This document shows, piece after piece, positions 1-11,700 of a stretch of DNA of 64,000 nt. Origin of the DNA: Adenanthera pavonina (lineage: Eukaryota; Streptophyta; Magnoliopsida; Fabales; Fabaceae); NCBI GenBank assembly GCA_026686845.1, contig JAIVEN010000015.1:22921501-22985500 (forward strand), in the 5' to 3' direction. Both the position numbers and the translations under genes were made by a program. The notes under the pieces are model-generated. The model searched no databases and was not told where the DNA came from. It saw only the letters and a program-made list of their open reading frames with translations. Position 1 is the first letter of the stretch, and every line of letters starts with the position of its first letter.

Positions 1-147
1 TTATAGGCTTATGAGAGTTCAAGGATCTACAAATATAAAACTAAGTCTGTGCATGATAAGTTAATTGCAAGGAAGGAGTTCCATGTTAGAGAGAAAGTGT
101 TGCTTTACAATTCTCGCCTTAGGCTTATGCCTGGAAAGCTTCGTTCA
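1..147 (+). pseudogene. 3' end of Ty3/gypsy (Athila-type) integrase, remnant
   Basis: Frame 1 from the window edge reads through a peptide typical of the C-terminal part of Athila-lineage integrase. It contains KEFHVREKVLLYNSRLRL and then PGKLRS, where intact relatives continue into a W-S-G-P-F block. An in-frame TAG at 4-6 and the abrupt loss of similarity after position 147 show that the copy is dead. The break coincides with the inverted repeat at 140-269. The body of the element lies left of the window. The lineage call rests on remembered motif similarity. Confidence 0.65.
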
Positions 148-269
148 TACCAACAAATATAATATCATGCTCTTTCAAATTTTACCCAAATTAAAAAAAA
201 AATTCTTTCCTTCCCTACCTTACCTTAGAAATTAAAGAGCATGATATTATATTTGTTGGGATGAGCGAA
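140..269. repeat. Short inverted repeat (fold-back)
   Basis: Positions 150-175 are a perfect inverted copy of 234-259 (26 bp). With two mismatches the arms extend to 140-175 and 234-269. The ~58-bp spacer is A/T-rich. It interrupts the gypsy integrase remnant. Flanks show no direct target-site duplication, so an inverted duplication or fold-back rearrangement fits better than a MITE insertion. Confidence 0.7.
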
Positions 270-2500
270 TGTGAACATAGTGGATAGTTTGGATTATAGA
301 AAATGTAATGAAAAAATAAATGAAAAAAAGGAGAAAATAGCAATATAAAAAAAGTAAAAAGTAGAAAAAGAAAAAAAATTGAAAAGAATGGGGAAAAAAA
401 CAAGAGGAATAAACAAAATCCAATCTAAGTTATTTTATTCTTTTATTCCACATTATTACTTACTTGATGCATTTTATATTCTTAAGGTTTTCACCCCATT
501 TTTCTCATATTTTTCTACCATGCCTTTACCCAAACCCCATTACAACCTTGAATAAAGTTCTTTTGATTTGTGCATCACATGTGGCATAGTTAATGGAGAT
601 TAAGAATATAAACAAACTTATAGTAGTGAGGTTTTATAGGTTGAAATTGAGTGAAACACTGACCTTATACACTTTTGTGAGCTAAGAGTATACATTTATC
701 CTGTAAGGGGCTACTTATCTTTTATTTGTCTCTGTCAAATGAAATTGTCATGCTACTTATGTTTCTGCAATTCACGAGAGGCTATTTTTTATTGTTGGGA
801 TCTGTAGAGCTTAAGTTGTTTCTAACTTTCCAACTTTCATGTCCCTGATTTGTCTTTGTCTTCATTTTGAGTGCCTAGAGTTTTACATCTTTCCTCATTT
901 TTTTGTTCTAAGTGGAGTTCTTGCCTAGAAGTGTGAAAAAGTTAAGTGTATTGGAATTGATAGATCGTATTTTTATTTATTTTTATCCTTATTACTTAGT
1001 CTTTTTATTAATGAATTTTTGCTAATTAAGATTATTTGAATTATATTTTATTTTATTAGTCAATTTTGGATTAATGAGATTTATTTGATTAATTCTTGGG
1101 TTTTATATTTAAAATTCACATTAAATCTTTTTACACATTGTAGATATTGATTATTATTTTATTTTGTGCAAATTATTTGAGCTTAATTGAACATCATTTT
1201 TTGTTATTTTTCATTAAATTGGAATTAAATGGATTTATTTGATTTATTAATTAAATTTTGGGTTTAAATTACTATTTTATATCTTTGCACAATGTGTCAA
1301 CTGAATTTTATTTTATTTTGTACAGATTATATGGAGATTCTTTTAGGAGATAAATTACAACTAGAGCTAGACAATTTTGGACATAAATGGAGACATCTTT
1401 TGAAATTTATTTATTTTAGTTTTTATTTTTTACTTTTAAGAATAAAGTTGTAAACATTTAACTTTGGGTCTTTATAGTTAATTTTAATCTAGGGTATTTA
1501 ATGGTAGTTTTATCCTTTAAATAAAGAGAAGAAGGAAAGGTTCGGAGTGCCGTCAGAGAAAAGAAGAAAAGAAAGGAGAAAAGGGAGTCGGCATGAGAGA
1601 AGCGAAAATAAATATACGCGCTAATAAGAAACAGAGAAAAGGGAAGGCCGAAGCAAATAGAAAAAGGAAGGAAGGCATTACAAAGGAGAGGAAGAAACTG
1701 AAGATGTGAAATTCAAGAAGAAGCAACTTGAGTTTTCATCTCCTATTTTTGTCATTTTCTCATTGTCTCCATGACTGACCTTACTTCTTCTCTTCTAGTT
1801 CTTCATCTTAAAGCTATTGGTTACTAATTTTCTACCTGTAATTAGTCACAAATTATGAACATAATACTATGATTGGAGCTTTAGTTTAATATAATTTTCT
1901 AATTTGGTTTATTTTAGTTCATCCATATTTTCTTCCTCTATTTTCATGCTACTTTGTTTGTTATTGATTAGAATTAATCAAGTTGTATGAATTTGGGTTT
2001 AAAGTTTAATCTGATAAGTTTGATTATTATAATTAATTGATTTCAGTAATAATAAGATGTTCTAACTCTGTTTAAATGATTTTTTAAGTTTTATTCTTGA
2101 TATGCTTTATATTGAGGTTGATGCTATGTTATATATTAATAGAAATTTTAGTTAATTGTAATATTAGTAATGGCTTAATTTCTAGATGATTATTTAGAAA
2201 AAAATTTATTAGAATACCAAGATATTAAATTGAATTAGATCAACAAACTAAAAGAGATAACGAGGAAGATTTTGTATCAGTGAATTGATTTATGACTAGT
2301 TCACTCATTTAGTCTTGTCATTACTTTAATTACTTCAGTAATTAATTTTATTTTAGTTAATTAATTGAATTTAATTCATAACCCCCCCCCAATTTTTAAT
2401 TACTTGTTTTAATTAATTTTATTTTACTTTATTCTTAATTTACTTAACTCAATTGATTTCTTGGAAGATAACCTGGTTCAAGCTATATTGAAAATAAGTT
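270..2500 (+). other. AT-rich non-coding stretch, probably 3' region and LTR of the Athila-like element
   Basis: No open reading frame of note. Positions 480-950 resemble the non-coding stretch between pol and 3' LTR in Athila-type elements. A possible LTR start (TGATAGATCG) lies at 958, preceded by a weakly purine-rich tract. Positions 1525-1720 are strongly purine-rich. A run of nine C lies near 2382. I could not fix the 3' LTR end or a target-site duplication. Confidence 0.35.
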
Positions 2501-2619
2501 TTTAAAGTTTAATTTTGACCGGCTTGACAGCCATGCCAATATTAAAGGCTTCTGAGGTTTTGCTTTTGTTGTGGTATACTTGGCCATGAACAGAGAAGTT
2601 GCAATAATCGTAGCACCTC

Positions 2620-3709
2620 TAGGATTGATGGCTTATCACTGGATCTATGTACACCATTGGTGAGAACTATGGATGATGCTATGGTCAAATGTATTCCGAA
2701 TTGGACGGAAATCTTGGCAAGTCAAACTAAGGTGGTATGTACAGATTAGAAGATGCAAAAGAATGTGGATGGGCAGTCTAAGGTGGGTGACATGTTTGAG
2801 AGTAGGGTGTGTGATGTTCTTAAAGGTACAATGAGAGTTTCTGAGAAATATAGTTGTAGTTATGATGCTGACAAAAACCAATCACAAGATGTTCACCTAG
2901 AAGAATAGAAGGAAGCTCATGCTTGTTCAAAGGTCCCTGATGTGGAAGGAGCTGGTTCTGTGGGCTGGAAAAGGAGGGATGGGAAGGAAATAGTTTATGA
3001 AAAGGTGGGCTTGGCCTCTAAAGAAATGGTTACCTGTAAGCCCAATTGGAAAAGTAGAGGTATTATCCCTAAAGAGGTCAAGCAAAAGAGAACTGTAGTC
3101 CAAAATGGAGTGGGGAACTATGGTAGGTCTCAAGTGGAGGTAGATATCTATACAAATGATGGCGTTAAAGAAAAAGTGCAGAATGATGTAATTTTGTTTA
3201 GTGTAGAAGGGGTTGAAAGAGAAGAGAAACGATGTAGTACTGAATCTGTGATCCCATTAGAATCTTCTTCACTATATATTGTTCAATTGACAAAAGATGA
3301 AAAGGAGGTTTCTAGTGCAATTGTTCCAATATTATCTCCAATCTCGGATATGATAAAAAAACTGGGTGAGGTAGAGTTGAAGAGGGCATGTAAGGAAGAG
3401 GAGGAAGTTGCTATTTCAAAAAAGATGAAAATGGATTTTGATGCTGTGAAGGAGGTAAGAGATAATGAAAAGGTATTACAAAAAAAATATTCCGATGTGC
3501 CTAAAAATCGCCGAAATATCTGGGAAACTAAGAAATGGATTAGGGAGCCATCTAAGGTAAGGAATACTAAAGTAAATTATGATGCTGGAGATGTTTATGT
3601 TTCCTTTCTAGTGGACTAGTTTGTGTTTGATAAGTCTTAGGACAAGACTAATGTTATGGAAGGCTCCGGTGGCTGGCCAAAATCAGCCACCAAGGAGCCA
3701 TTAAGCTCA
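2620..3709 (+). pseudogene. LINE ORF1 (nucleic-acid-binding protein) C-terminal remnant
   Basis: The longest open piece is 2942-3619, a lysine- and glutamate-rich 225-residue stretch. The same frame continues past stops at 3617-3619 and shortly after into EGSGGWPKSATKEP. That is the kind of tail seen at the end of plant LINE ORF1, just before ORF2. Earlier pieces of the frame, from about 2620, contain further stops. No CCHC knuckle is visible, so the N-terminal part is lost or lies in unrecognised sequence. The assignment rests on position and the GGWP tail. Confidence 0.5.
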
Positions 3710-3743
3710 TACCTTGGAACTATCAAGGTCTTGGAGTAGCCTT

Positions 3744-5426
3744 TGTTAGCTCAGTTGGCTTCCCAAGAGAGAGGGGGTTGGGAAAATTGAAATTTTTTTT
3801 AAAGACAAAATACAATAGTGATACTAAAAGGTAACTGAAAATAGAGTATAAGAAATAAAGAGCAAAAGGAAGAGAACTCAGTAGTTTATCCTAGTTTCAT
3901 CTATTCCACTTGACCTACGTCCAGTCCCCAAACCACCACTTGGGATTTTTCTACTATCTCTTACAAGATTTGAATGGGTTCTTGCAATGACCGCAATACA
4001 ACACCAGCCTGAACTTTGGACTGAAACAAGTTCTCTCACTCTTCTCACTCAAGAGTAAGACTATATCCCTTAGTGTAATCTCACACTAAGTACTCTCTAC
4101 AAGTGTGTAGATATTTACAGAATGAAAACTCTCTCAAAAGAGTAAATATGAAAGTTGAGATACAATGAATGAGCAAAACAGAGGGTAGGTAAGTTTTGAA
4201 TAAATCAATAAATGAATCAATAGAGTTTTGGCGTGTATATTATTTTTCTCATTACCCAACAACTTAAATGAGGTCCTATTTATAGTCTTGGGGTAGAACT
4301 ATCTGTTGGAAACAAAGATTAGTCGTTACTCTCAGTAAAATAGCCATTCACCTACCGCATTAAATGCATCTGACAGAGGTTGTGTGGATAACCTCCTCAG
4401 GTTATGTGAATAACAAGTAACTGTTTGCCTTTGTTTTCAACGTAGAGCTTTTCATTATGCGAATAACCTAGCTAGGTTATGTGGATAACGTACTATCCAG
4501 AATGACTAAGTTTTAGCTCAAAATTATTTTCATGAAAACCACTCAGTTATTAGGATAACGTTAAGTTTTTCTCAAATTGAGCTTTTGTAAAACTTAGGTT
4601 ATCAGGATAACCTGTTTTGCTAAAGAAAAGCTATTAGTTCTGTAACATAGGTTATGCGGATAACCTACTTACCTGAGAAAAGTTCAAGTATTCTGAAATA
4701 TAGGTTATGCGGATAACCTCCCTAGGTTATGAAGATAACCTTTTAATAGAGAAGAGTCCAAGTGCTCTGTAACACACGTTATGTAGGCAACCTCCCTAGG
4801 TTATGCAAATAACGGGCTATACAGTACCACTTACCTTCATTGTTCACTTTCTTATGCGAACAAGGTGCCAACCTTATCAGGATAACCACCTGGACATACT
4901 TGAAAACTTGATCCTCAAGCTGTGTTATGCGGATAATCTCAATCCCTTTTCATGAAATTGAAGAATAGACTTTTGAAAAGTTTTGAGATTGAGTCTTTAT
5001 CCCCATAACCTTAAATGGTTATGCGTATAGGGTAAGACATTATTTTGAAAACAGGGTAATCACTTAGAAACATCTTTGAAATTGAGATCTTATCCCATAA
5101 ACTAAAACATTTTCATGAAAACCAATTGAATACTTAGAATCAGTTTGAAATTGAAGATTTATCCTCATAAGATAGCTCTTTTCTTGAAAACCATTTTGAA
5201 ATCATGAGCTAATCATTAATCATTCTATTAGTTATCTCATTTAATATTGGGTTAATTGAAATTCAAAGCTCAACTACCTTCTTTTACAAATAATTTCCTA
5301 AAACATGTGAAACAACTCTTCAATCTCTAGGAAACTCCAACTTTGTTCTTTATTTCTCTTGTGTTCCTTTGATATTGGATTTCCAAGCTCATTTGTTTTA
5401 GAATCATCAAAACATCTAAATTAACA
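3744..5426 (-). repeat. 3' LTR of the copia element (1683 bp)
   Basis: TGTTAGC to ATTAACA, paired with 13606-15311. On the minus strand it is the downstream LTR because the polypurine tract abuts it at 5427. It carries the palindrome array (4377-5033) and a TATA-like box (4277-4285). It is 23 bp shorter than its partner, and 22 bp of this is one missing palindrome module after 4613. Confidence 0.93.
4377..5033. repeat. Array of 18-bp palindromes in 22-bp doublets, 3' LTR
   Basis: Consensus AGGTTATGCGGATAACCT: two 7-bp arms around a 4-bp spacer. Copies start at 4377/4399, 4452/4474, 4544, 4596, 4649, 4702/4724, 4776/4798, 4849/4871, 4922 and 4994/5016. Slashes mark doublets exactly 22 bp apart. 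Successive doublets recur about every 72-75 bp, separated by a related linker of about 35 bp. Arms vary, but the 22-bp step is kept. Confidence 0.85.
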
Positions 5427-5440
5427 TTCTCCCCCTTTTT
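5427..5440 (-). other. Polypurine tract of the copia element
   Basis: On the minus strand AAAAAGGGGGAGAA directly abuts the TGTTA start of the 3' LTR. This is the plus-strand primer site of LTR retrotransposons and fixes the element's orientation. Confidence 0.9.
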
Positions 5441-5685
5441 GATGATGACAAAACACTTGGGTTTGCATGAAGCTCCCCCTCAATATGTTCATGGTTTAAA
5501 TAAGGTCAAATAATGTAAAGAACATATCTCAAAACAAGGAACACAGAAATGAACATGTTCACAAAAGGAAATTCATTACATTATAAATATCCATTACAAG
5601 CACAGAAACAAAAGATACAGAACCATAACTACTGAAAATTAGCAGAATATAACAAGCAAGTATAGATCAACAAATTCAGTTAAGT

Positions 5686-7820
5686 TTATTTCTTTTTGTT
5701 AGATTTCTTCTTCTTTTTCTTTACTTCTTTCTCTTCCTTCTCTTCTTTTTCCTTATCCTTTTCTGTCTCTTCTTTCTTTTCTTTTTCCTTATCCTTTTCT
5801 ATCTTTTCTTTCTCCCCCTTTTTGTCATCAACAACAGAAGGGATTTGAGAAACACCAGCATCCATCCTGGCAATGTCCTGATCAAGCTTGGCCTTCCATT
5901 CCCTAATTATTTGAAGTCTTTCATCCAAAGAAAGAGGAAGGGTAGAGGGTTGGGCTGAACAGTGGATACTGGGTCTAGCCGAAGTGGCACACTTGCAGTA
6001 ACAGGAGGAACAGAAGGAAAGACAGGAATATATAGAAGATTGGGCATCACAGGAGGAGGGGAGACAGGGGGAAGTGGTGCAGGAGAGGGTTCAGAATCAG
6101 AGGCAATGGTGATGATTTCCTGCACAACACCCTCAGCAAGATAACTAATGCCTTCAAAGGAGACAGGGTCAGGGAGAGGATGAAAGAGAGTATTAATCTC
6201 TTGTCTTCGGTGATGAAGATGGATTTGGTGAATGAAATCACCTTTAGGAAAGATAACTAAGGCTCTGCTTGAATCATGAACAGCTTCTTCCTCAAGACCA
6301 TAGTCCAGTTTAGGACCCAGGTCCTCTGATAGGGCAGGTGATTGTGCAGAAGCAATTGGTTTAGTGTAAGTGGGAGGTGGTGGTTGGATTGGGGAAGAGG
6401 AAGGATAAGAAATACCAGAAGCAAGTTGCTCATGCAGGAGTTTCACTTCTTGGGTGAGACTTTCAAATTTAGTCTCGAATTTCTCTTGCATCTCATCAAT
6501 GAGATACCCAAGATTGATCATGTCTTCTCTGTGCTCTTTCTTGGTGGCCATGGCAATCTGGAATAGGTTTTGGTAAAGTAAAGGAATGTCTGTTGGTGTA
6601 GGCAGGTCAGTGGCTGGGATTTCATCTGGTTTGTTTGGAGTAGGAGTAGGAGTAAGAGGATCAAGTTGCATGGATTGAGGTGGTTCAGAGGGTGAAGATG
6701 GAGAGGAACTGGAATCACCAATTGAAGAACTCTTTGTGGTAGATGTGGGCACAGAACCTTCATCAGTGTCCCTCTTCTTGTCAACCTATCTCTCATTCTC
6801 CAGACTCATTCCCATCTTCTGCAAAACTTTCTCACTTAATTCTTCTGGAAGTAGTGCAAGCCCTTTTTCAATGTTCAATATGTTATGAAACTTCAGGATT
6901 TTGGTGATAATATGTCCAAATGGCAGCTGAGAGTCCTGTCTGTAGGGTCTTGCTTTCCATATCCTTTGCAAGATGATATCCACCATATTCACTGGCTTTC
7001 CCTTTATTAGTAACAGTATGACTTGAAATTCTCCTCTAGATAGATAATTGAAGCCTCCACTCTTGTTGAAGAATATGCGTGAGATATTGTAGTAAAGAAT
7101 CTTGTTCTCAATAGTCAGAAGAGTTGGGGCAATTTTCCCTTCAAAAGGCACATTTTGACTTTTCCTAATCAGCCTTGAGACTACTGTACTCCATTTGTAA
7201 TTGGCTTCATCCCCATTGTCTTCATTTACAGCTTTATTTTCAGGGGGATACTTTGAATTCTCAATGTTCACCCTTATTCCTCCAGTAGGCAACCTCAAAA
7301 TTTCACATAGCAAGTCAGGGTGCAAGGAAATCCATCTCTTCCTCAATCTCTCTTCAAATACCTTTGTGTCATGGTTAATTCTCAGAGAATTATACTAGGC
7401 ATGCACAGCTTCTTCATCATAATCTTCTTTCAACTCTATCAATCCTCTATATTTCTCTAACAGCCCAGCAAAATCAAACTTATTTCTCATAAGAAATTCT
7501 TCTATTCTAACAAAGTGAGGTTTGATTACCTTACGTTTCTTAAAATTAGCCTCATATGACTCCTTCAAAATCCTTATGCTAATAAGTTCTTCTGTAATTA
7601 CAACTTTCTTAAACTCAGTAGCAGAAGAACTTACGTGAGTATCACCCTGAGGTTCAAATTCTGGAATTCCCTTTGGCTTTGGTGTTCTGGGCTTCTTTAT
7701 CGGATTACTCAGCTCAGATTCAACTTTCCTCTTCCCTTAACATGGTGATTTCGAAGCATATTTGAACTTCATGTTGCGCTGTGGTCGTTCGCTTTAATTG
7801 CCACCTTTAGTCTTTGCCAT
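5686..7820 (-). pseudogene. Extra 3' ORF of the SIRE-type copia element, decayed
   Basis: It lies between pol and the 3' LTR on the same strand. The frame can be followed from an ATG at 7820 to a stop at 5686. It is interrupted by stops near 7794, 7743, 7396 and 6786-6788 and by one frameshift near 5910-5930. The first half has ILRLPTGGIRV, NYLSRGEFQVILLLIKGKPVN and LPFGHIITKI blocks, resembling the 'putative plant transposon protein' domain (Pfam Transposase_32 as I recall). The second half is S/P/T-rich with a probable coiled coil, then a K/E-rich tail. SIRE elements carry an ORF here, often called env-like. No signal peptide or convincing transmembrane segment is visible, so I do not call it an envelope protein. 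Confidence 0.7.
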
Positions 7821-7999
7821 ATCAGTGATTTCATATGATTTAGGAAGACAAAAGTAGTTTAGAATTGCTCGGAAAGGGTTTTGAGAGCAGGAAAATGGAT
7901 GGGAATTTGGAGATTTTGGAAAGCTTGAGGAGTACGATTGGAGGTTTCCAGGATAGGGTTAGGTTTTTCGCACAAGGTTCTGCTAAAAATCAGAGAATC

Positions 8000-8007
8000 C
8001 TATATAG
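8000..8007 (-). promoter_or_regulatory. TATA-like box between internal array and 3' ORF
   Basis: CTATATAG lies next to the internal array and about 180 bp upstream of the 3' ORF start on the minus strand. With the array it mirrors the order seen in U3. It is a short AT-rich palindrome that can occur by chance. Confidence 0.35.
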
Positions 8008-8012
8008 TCTCG

Positions 8013-8560
8013 AGGTTATGCACATAACCTATGGAGGTTATGCAGATAATGAGCTTTAGGAAATGTAAGAGAAGCCAAGGATTGCTAGGCTATGCGAATA
8101 AGGTCCTTAGGTTGTCCGCATAACCAACTTGAGATAGAGGGGAGAAGAGAGAAGTTATCCGGACAAACATACCACGTTATCATGAAAAGAGGTTTCACAA
8201 AAGGCACACAAAAAGTATTGCACATAGCAGGTTATCCAAATAACCTTATTATCTTATGCGGATAACGTTCATACTTTGGGAACTTCTTTTTGGATGAAAC
8301 ATTATACGGATAAGGTAGGCAGGTTATCCTGAAATCGAATTACACAACTTACAAGTAGGAATACAAACAAGGTAGCTTATGTGCATAAGATAGAGACCTT
8401 ATCCGAATATCGAGTTCCCCAGAGGCTTTAAAGTTCACAAAAAGTCTCATTTCCATGAAAAACTTCATACCTTATGTGAATAACCTCAAACACAGAGACT
8501 ATCCACACCAGAAAATCAACACATTATCAGTATAAGGCTATGGGATTATGCGGATAACCA
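8013..8560. repeat. Internal copy of the palindrome-doublet array, upstream of the 3' ORF
   Basis: Palindromes of the LTR family start at 8013/8035, 8087/8109, 8152/8174, 8229/8251, 8299/8321, 8374/8396 and 8521/8543. All these pairs are 22 bp apart. Linkers do not look like the LTR linkers, and arms and spacers are more variable. The array fills most of the gap between the pol stop (8783) and the 3' ORF start (7820). Confidence 0.8.
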
Positions 8561-8782
8561 TATTTGAAAAGCCCATAAACACTTACTAATAGTCTTGTTA
8601 TCACCATAAGCCTCTTCTTTTCATCATAACTTTATTCTAATGTGCAGGATACTTCTTTTCATCAGATTTTGAATGTTTCAAATCAAAAAATACCTGCAAA
8701 ACAAACTTCTAGATACTCCGATACTTAAGTTAGCATTGTTATTGATTGAATTATAGTTTTAAGAAAGATTTCAATGAAAAAC

Positions 8783-11700
8783 TTACAACTCATTGGGATT
8801 CACCATTCCCAATTCTCTCCTGATTTTTCCACGTCTATCTTCTACAAATGGTTTTGTTAGGATGTCAATAAGCTAATCTTCAGTAGGAACAAATTCCAGC
8901 TTGACATCACCTTTCAAAACATGATCTCTTATGAAGTAATGTCTTACTTTCATGTGTTTTGTCTTTGAATGCATAACAGGATTCTTTGAGATATTGATGG
9001 CACTTTGATTATCATACCTTATTGGGATTTCCTTCATCTCAATCTCAAGGTCTTCAAGTTATTGCTTCATCCAAAGGACTTGTGCACAGCAACTCCCTGT
9101 TGCTATATACTCAGCTTCAACTGTAGAGAGTGCTACACTGTTTTGCTTTCTACTGAACCATGACACTAGAAAGCCTCCCAGAAATTAGCATGTACCACTT
9201 ATGCTCTTTCTATCAATCTTTGATCTAGCAAAATCTGCATCTGTATAACTTACGAGTTCTTCTCCAATGCCTTTTGGATACTAGAGTCCCATTTGAGATG
9301 TACCCAACAAGTATATGAAAATCCTCTTTACAACTGTTGCATGGGACTCTTTGGGACATGATTGGAACCTAGCACAAATGCAGACACTAAACATGATGTC
9401 AAGCTTACTAGCAGTTAAATACAGCAAGGAACCAATCATCCTCCTATATTGAGTTATATCAAAGAGTTTTCCTTCTTCATCCATGTCAAGCTTAGTTGCA
9501 GAGGCCATAGGAGTTCCCATAGGCTTAGCATTCTCCAATCCAAGCTTCTTCAGCAGTTCCTTGAGATATTTTGACTGATGAAGAAAAATGTCATCATCAT
9601 ATTGTTTTATTTGCAATCCAAGGAAGAAGTTCAGCTCACCCATCATTGACATCTCAAACTCACTTTACATTAACTCAGAAAAGTTCTTGCACAAGGATTC
9701 ATTAGTAGTACCAAATATAATGTCATCAACATAAATTTGTACAATAAGTAAATCTTCATTTTCTCTTTTAGTGAACAAGGTTGTATCAACTTTTCCTCTT
9801 TTAAAACATTTTTCAATCAGAAAATTACTCAGTCTCACATACCATGCTCTAGAAGCCTGTTTTAACCCATATAAAGCTTTCTTTAGTTTATATACATGAT
9901 TTGGCTTAGTTGAGTCCTCAAAACCTGGAGGTTAATCAACATAGAACTCTTCCATGATATACCCATTTAGAAATGCGCTTTTCACATCCATTTGATACAA
10001 CACAATATCTTTCATGCAAGCATAGGCTAAAAGAATCCTTATTGCTTCCAATCTTGTAACTAGAGCAAAAGTTTCCTCATAATCAATACCTTCTTCCTGA
10101 TTATATCCTTTAGCCACTAATCTAGCTTTATTCCTTATTATTGTTCTTGATTCATCAAGTTTGTTCTTAAATACCCATTTGGTTCCAATAATAAGATGGT
10201 TTTTAGGCTTAGGCACTAGATCCCAAACTTGACTTCTTTTAAACTAATTAAGTTCTTCTTGCATAGCTAAAACCCAGTATTCATCAATTAAAGCCTCTTC
10301 AGTACACTTAGGTTCAATTTGAGAAATAAATGCACAATTATTCATTTGATCCCTAAATTGTCTTCTGGTTTTAACTTTCTCTTAAACATCCCCAATAACT
10401 TGATCAACTGGATGATTCCTTTGATATCTACAAGCTCTTAGGAGTGCTTGAGATACTTTCTCATTTATTTCACATTCATTATCTTTCTCCTGGATATCTT
10501 CCTCTACATCAGCAGATTCAGATACTTTAGGAGGTTCAATTCTATTTTCTATTGATACATTCAAATTTTTTAAGCTGGAAATTAGATCATCCTCATCTCT
10601 AACATGCTTAGACATAGTTTCATTTTCAAGAAAGACAACATGCACAGACTCTTCAATAGTTCTAGACTTCTTGTTGAACACCCTATATGCTTTTACTTCT
10701 ATTTGAGTAGCTAAGAAATATACATTCATCTGATTTGGCATCAAACTTACCCAAATTATCTTTGTTGTTGTTATGGACATAACAAGTGCATCCAAAGACA
10801 TGAAAATGAGAGAGGTTGTGCTTCCTTCCTTTATACAACTCATATGGAGTCTTCCCTAGCATGGGTCTGATGTATGCTCTATTCATCAAGTAGCATGTTG
10901 TGCTTACTGCATCAGTCCAGAATTGCCTGGGTAGTCCTTTTTCATTCAGCATTGCACGTGCCATCTCCTCCAACACTCTATTCTTTCTTTCTACAACTCC
11001 ATTCTGTTGAGGTGTTCTTGGGGCTAAGAAGTTATGCTCCACTCCATTTTCATCACAGTAGTCAGCAAATTTTGCATTTTCAAATTCTCCCCCATGATCC
11101 GTTCTAATACATACAATGGAGCAACCTTTCTCATTTTGGATTTTCTTGACTAAGATCAGAAAAGTATCATATGTTTCATCTTTAAAGGGAAGAAATAGAG
11201 TCCAGGTAAACCTAGAATAATCATCTACCACAACAAGTACATACAAGTTTCCACCAATACTCTTAGTGCGATTAGGACCTATCAAATCCATGTGAAGTAA
11301 TTGCAGTGGTCTTGTTGTAGAAACAATGTTTTTGGTATTGAATGAGGACTTTATTTGTTTCCCTTTAAGGCAAGCATCACATTCTCTATCTTTTTCAAAT
11401 AAGTTCATTTTTAATGAGTTTATTTAATTGATGCATGCTAACATGTGCTAGTCTCCTATGCCACAGCCAACTATCATCATTTTCACTTATTAAGCATATA
11501 GAGTCTAGAGAAGGTAATTCATCTAAATCAATCGTATAACAGTTACCATCTCTTTTTGCCTTGAAAATCACTTTACGGTCACTTTTTCTGATGACTAGGC
11601 AGTAGTTGGATTCGAACAGAACCCAATTACCTCTATCACAAGTTTGGCTCACACTCAATAGGCTGTGATTGAGTCCCATCATGAACAGGACTTCTTCAAT

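Noticed and set aside
4377..5033. Regularly spaced repeats as a CRISPR-like array
   Set aside because: They lie inside a retrotransposon LTR in a plant genome, and the spacers are related linkers, not unique sequences.
5686..7820. 3' ORF of the copia element as a retroviral-type envelope gene
   Set aside because: No signal peptide or convincing transmembrane segment. The readable domain resembles a plant transposon-associated protein instead.
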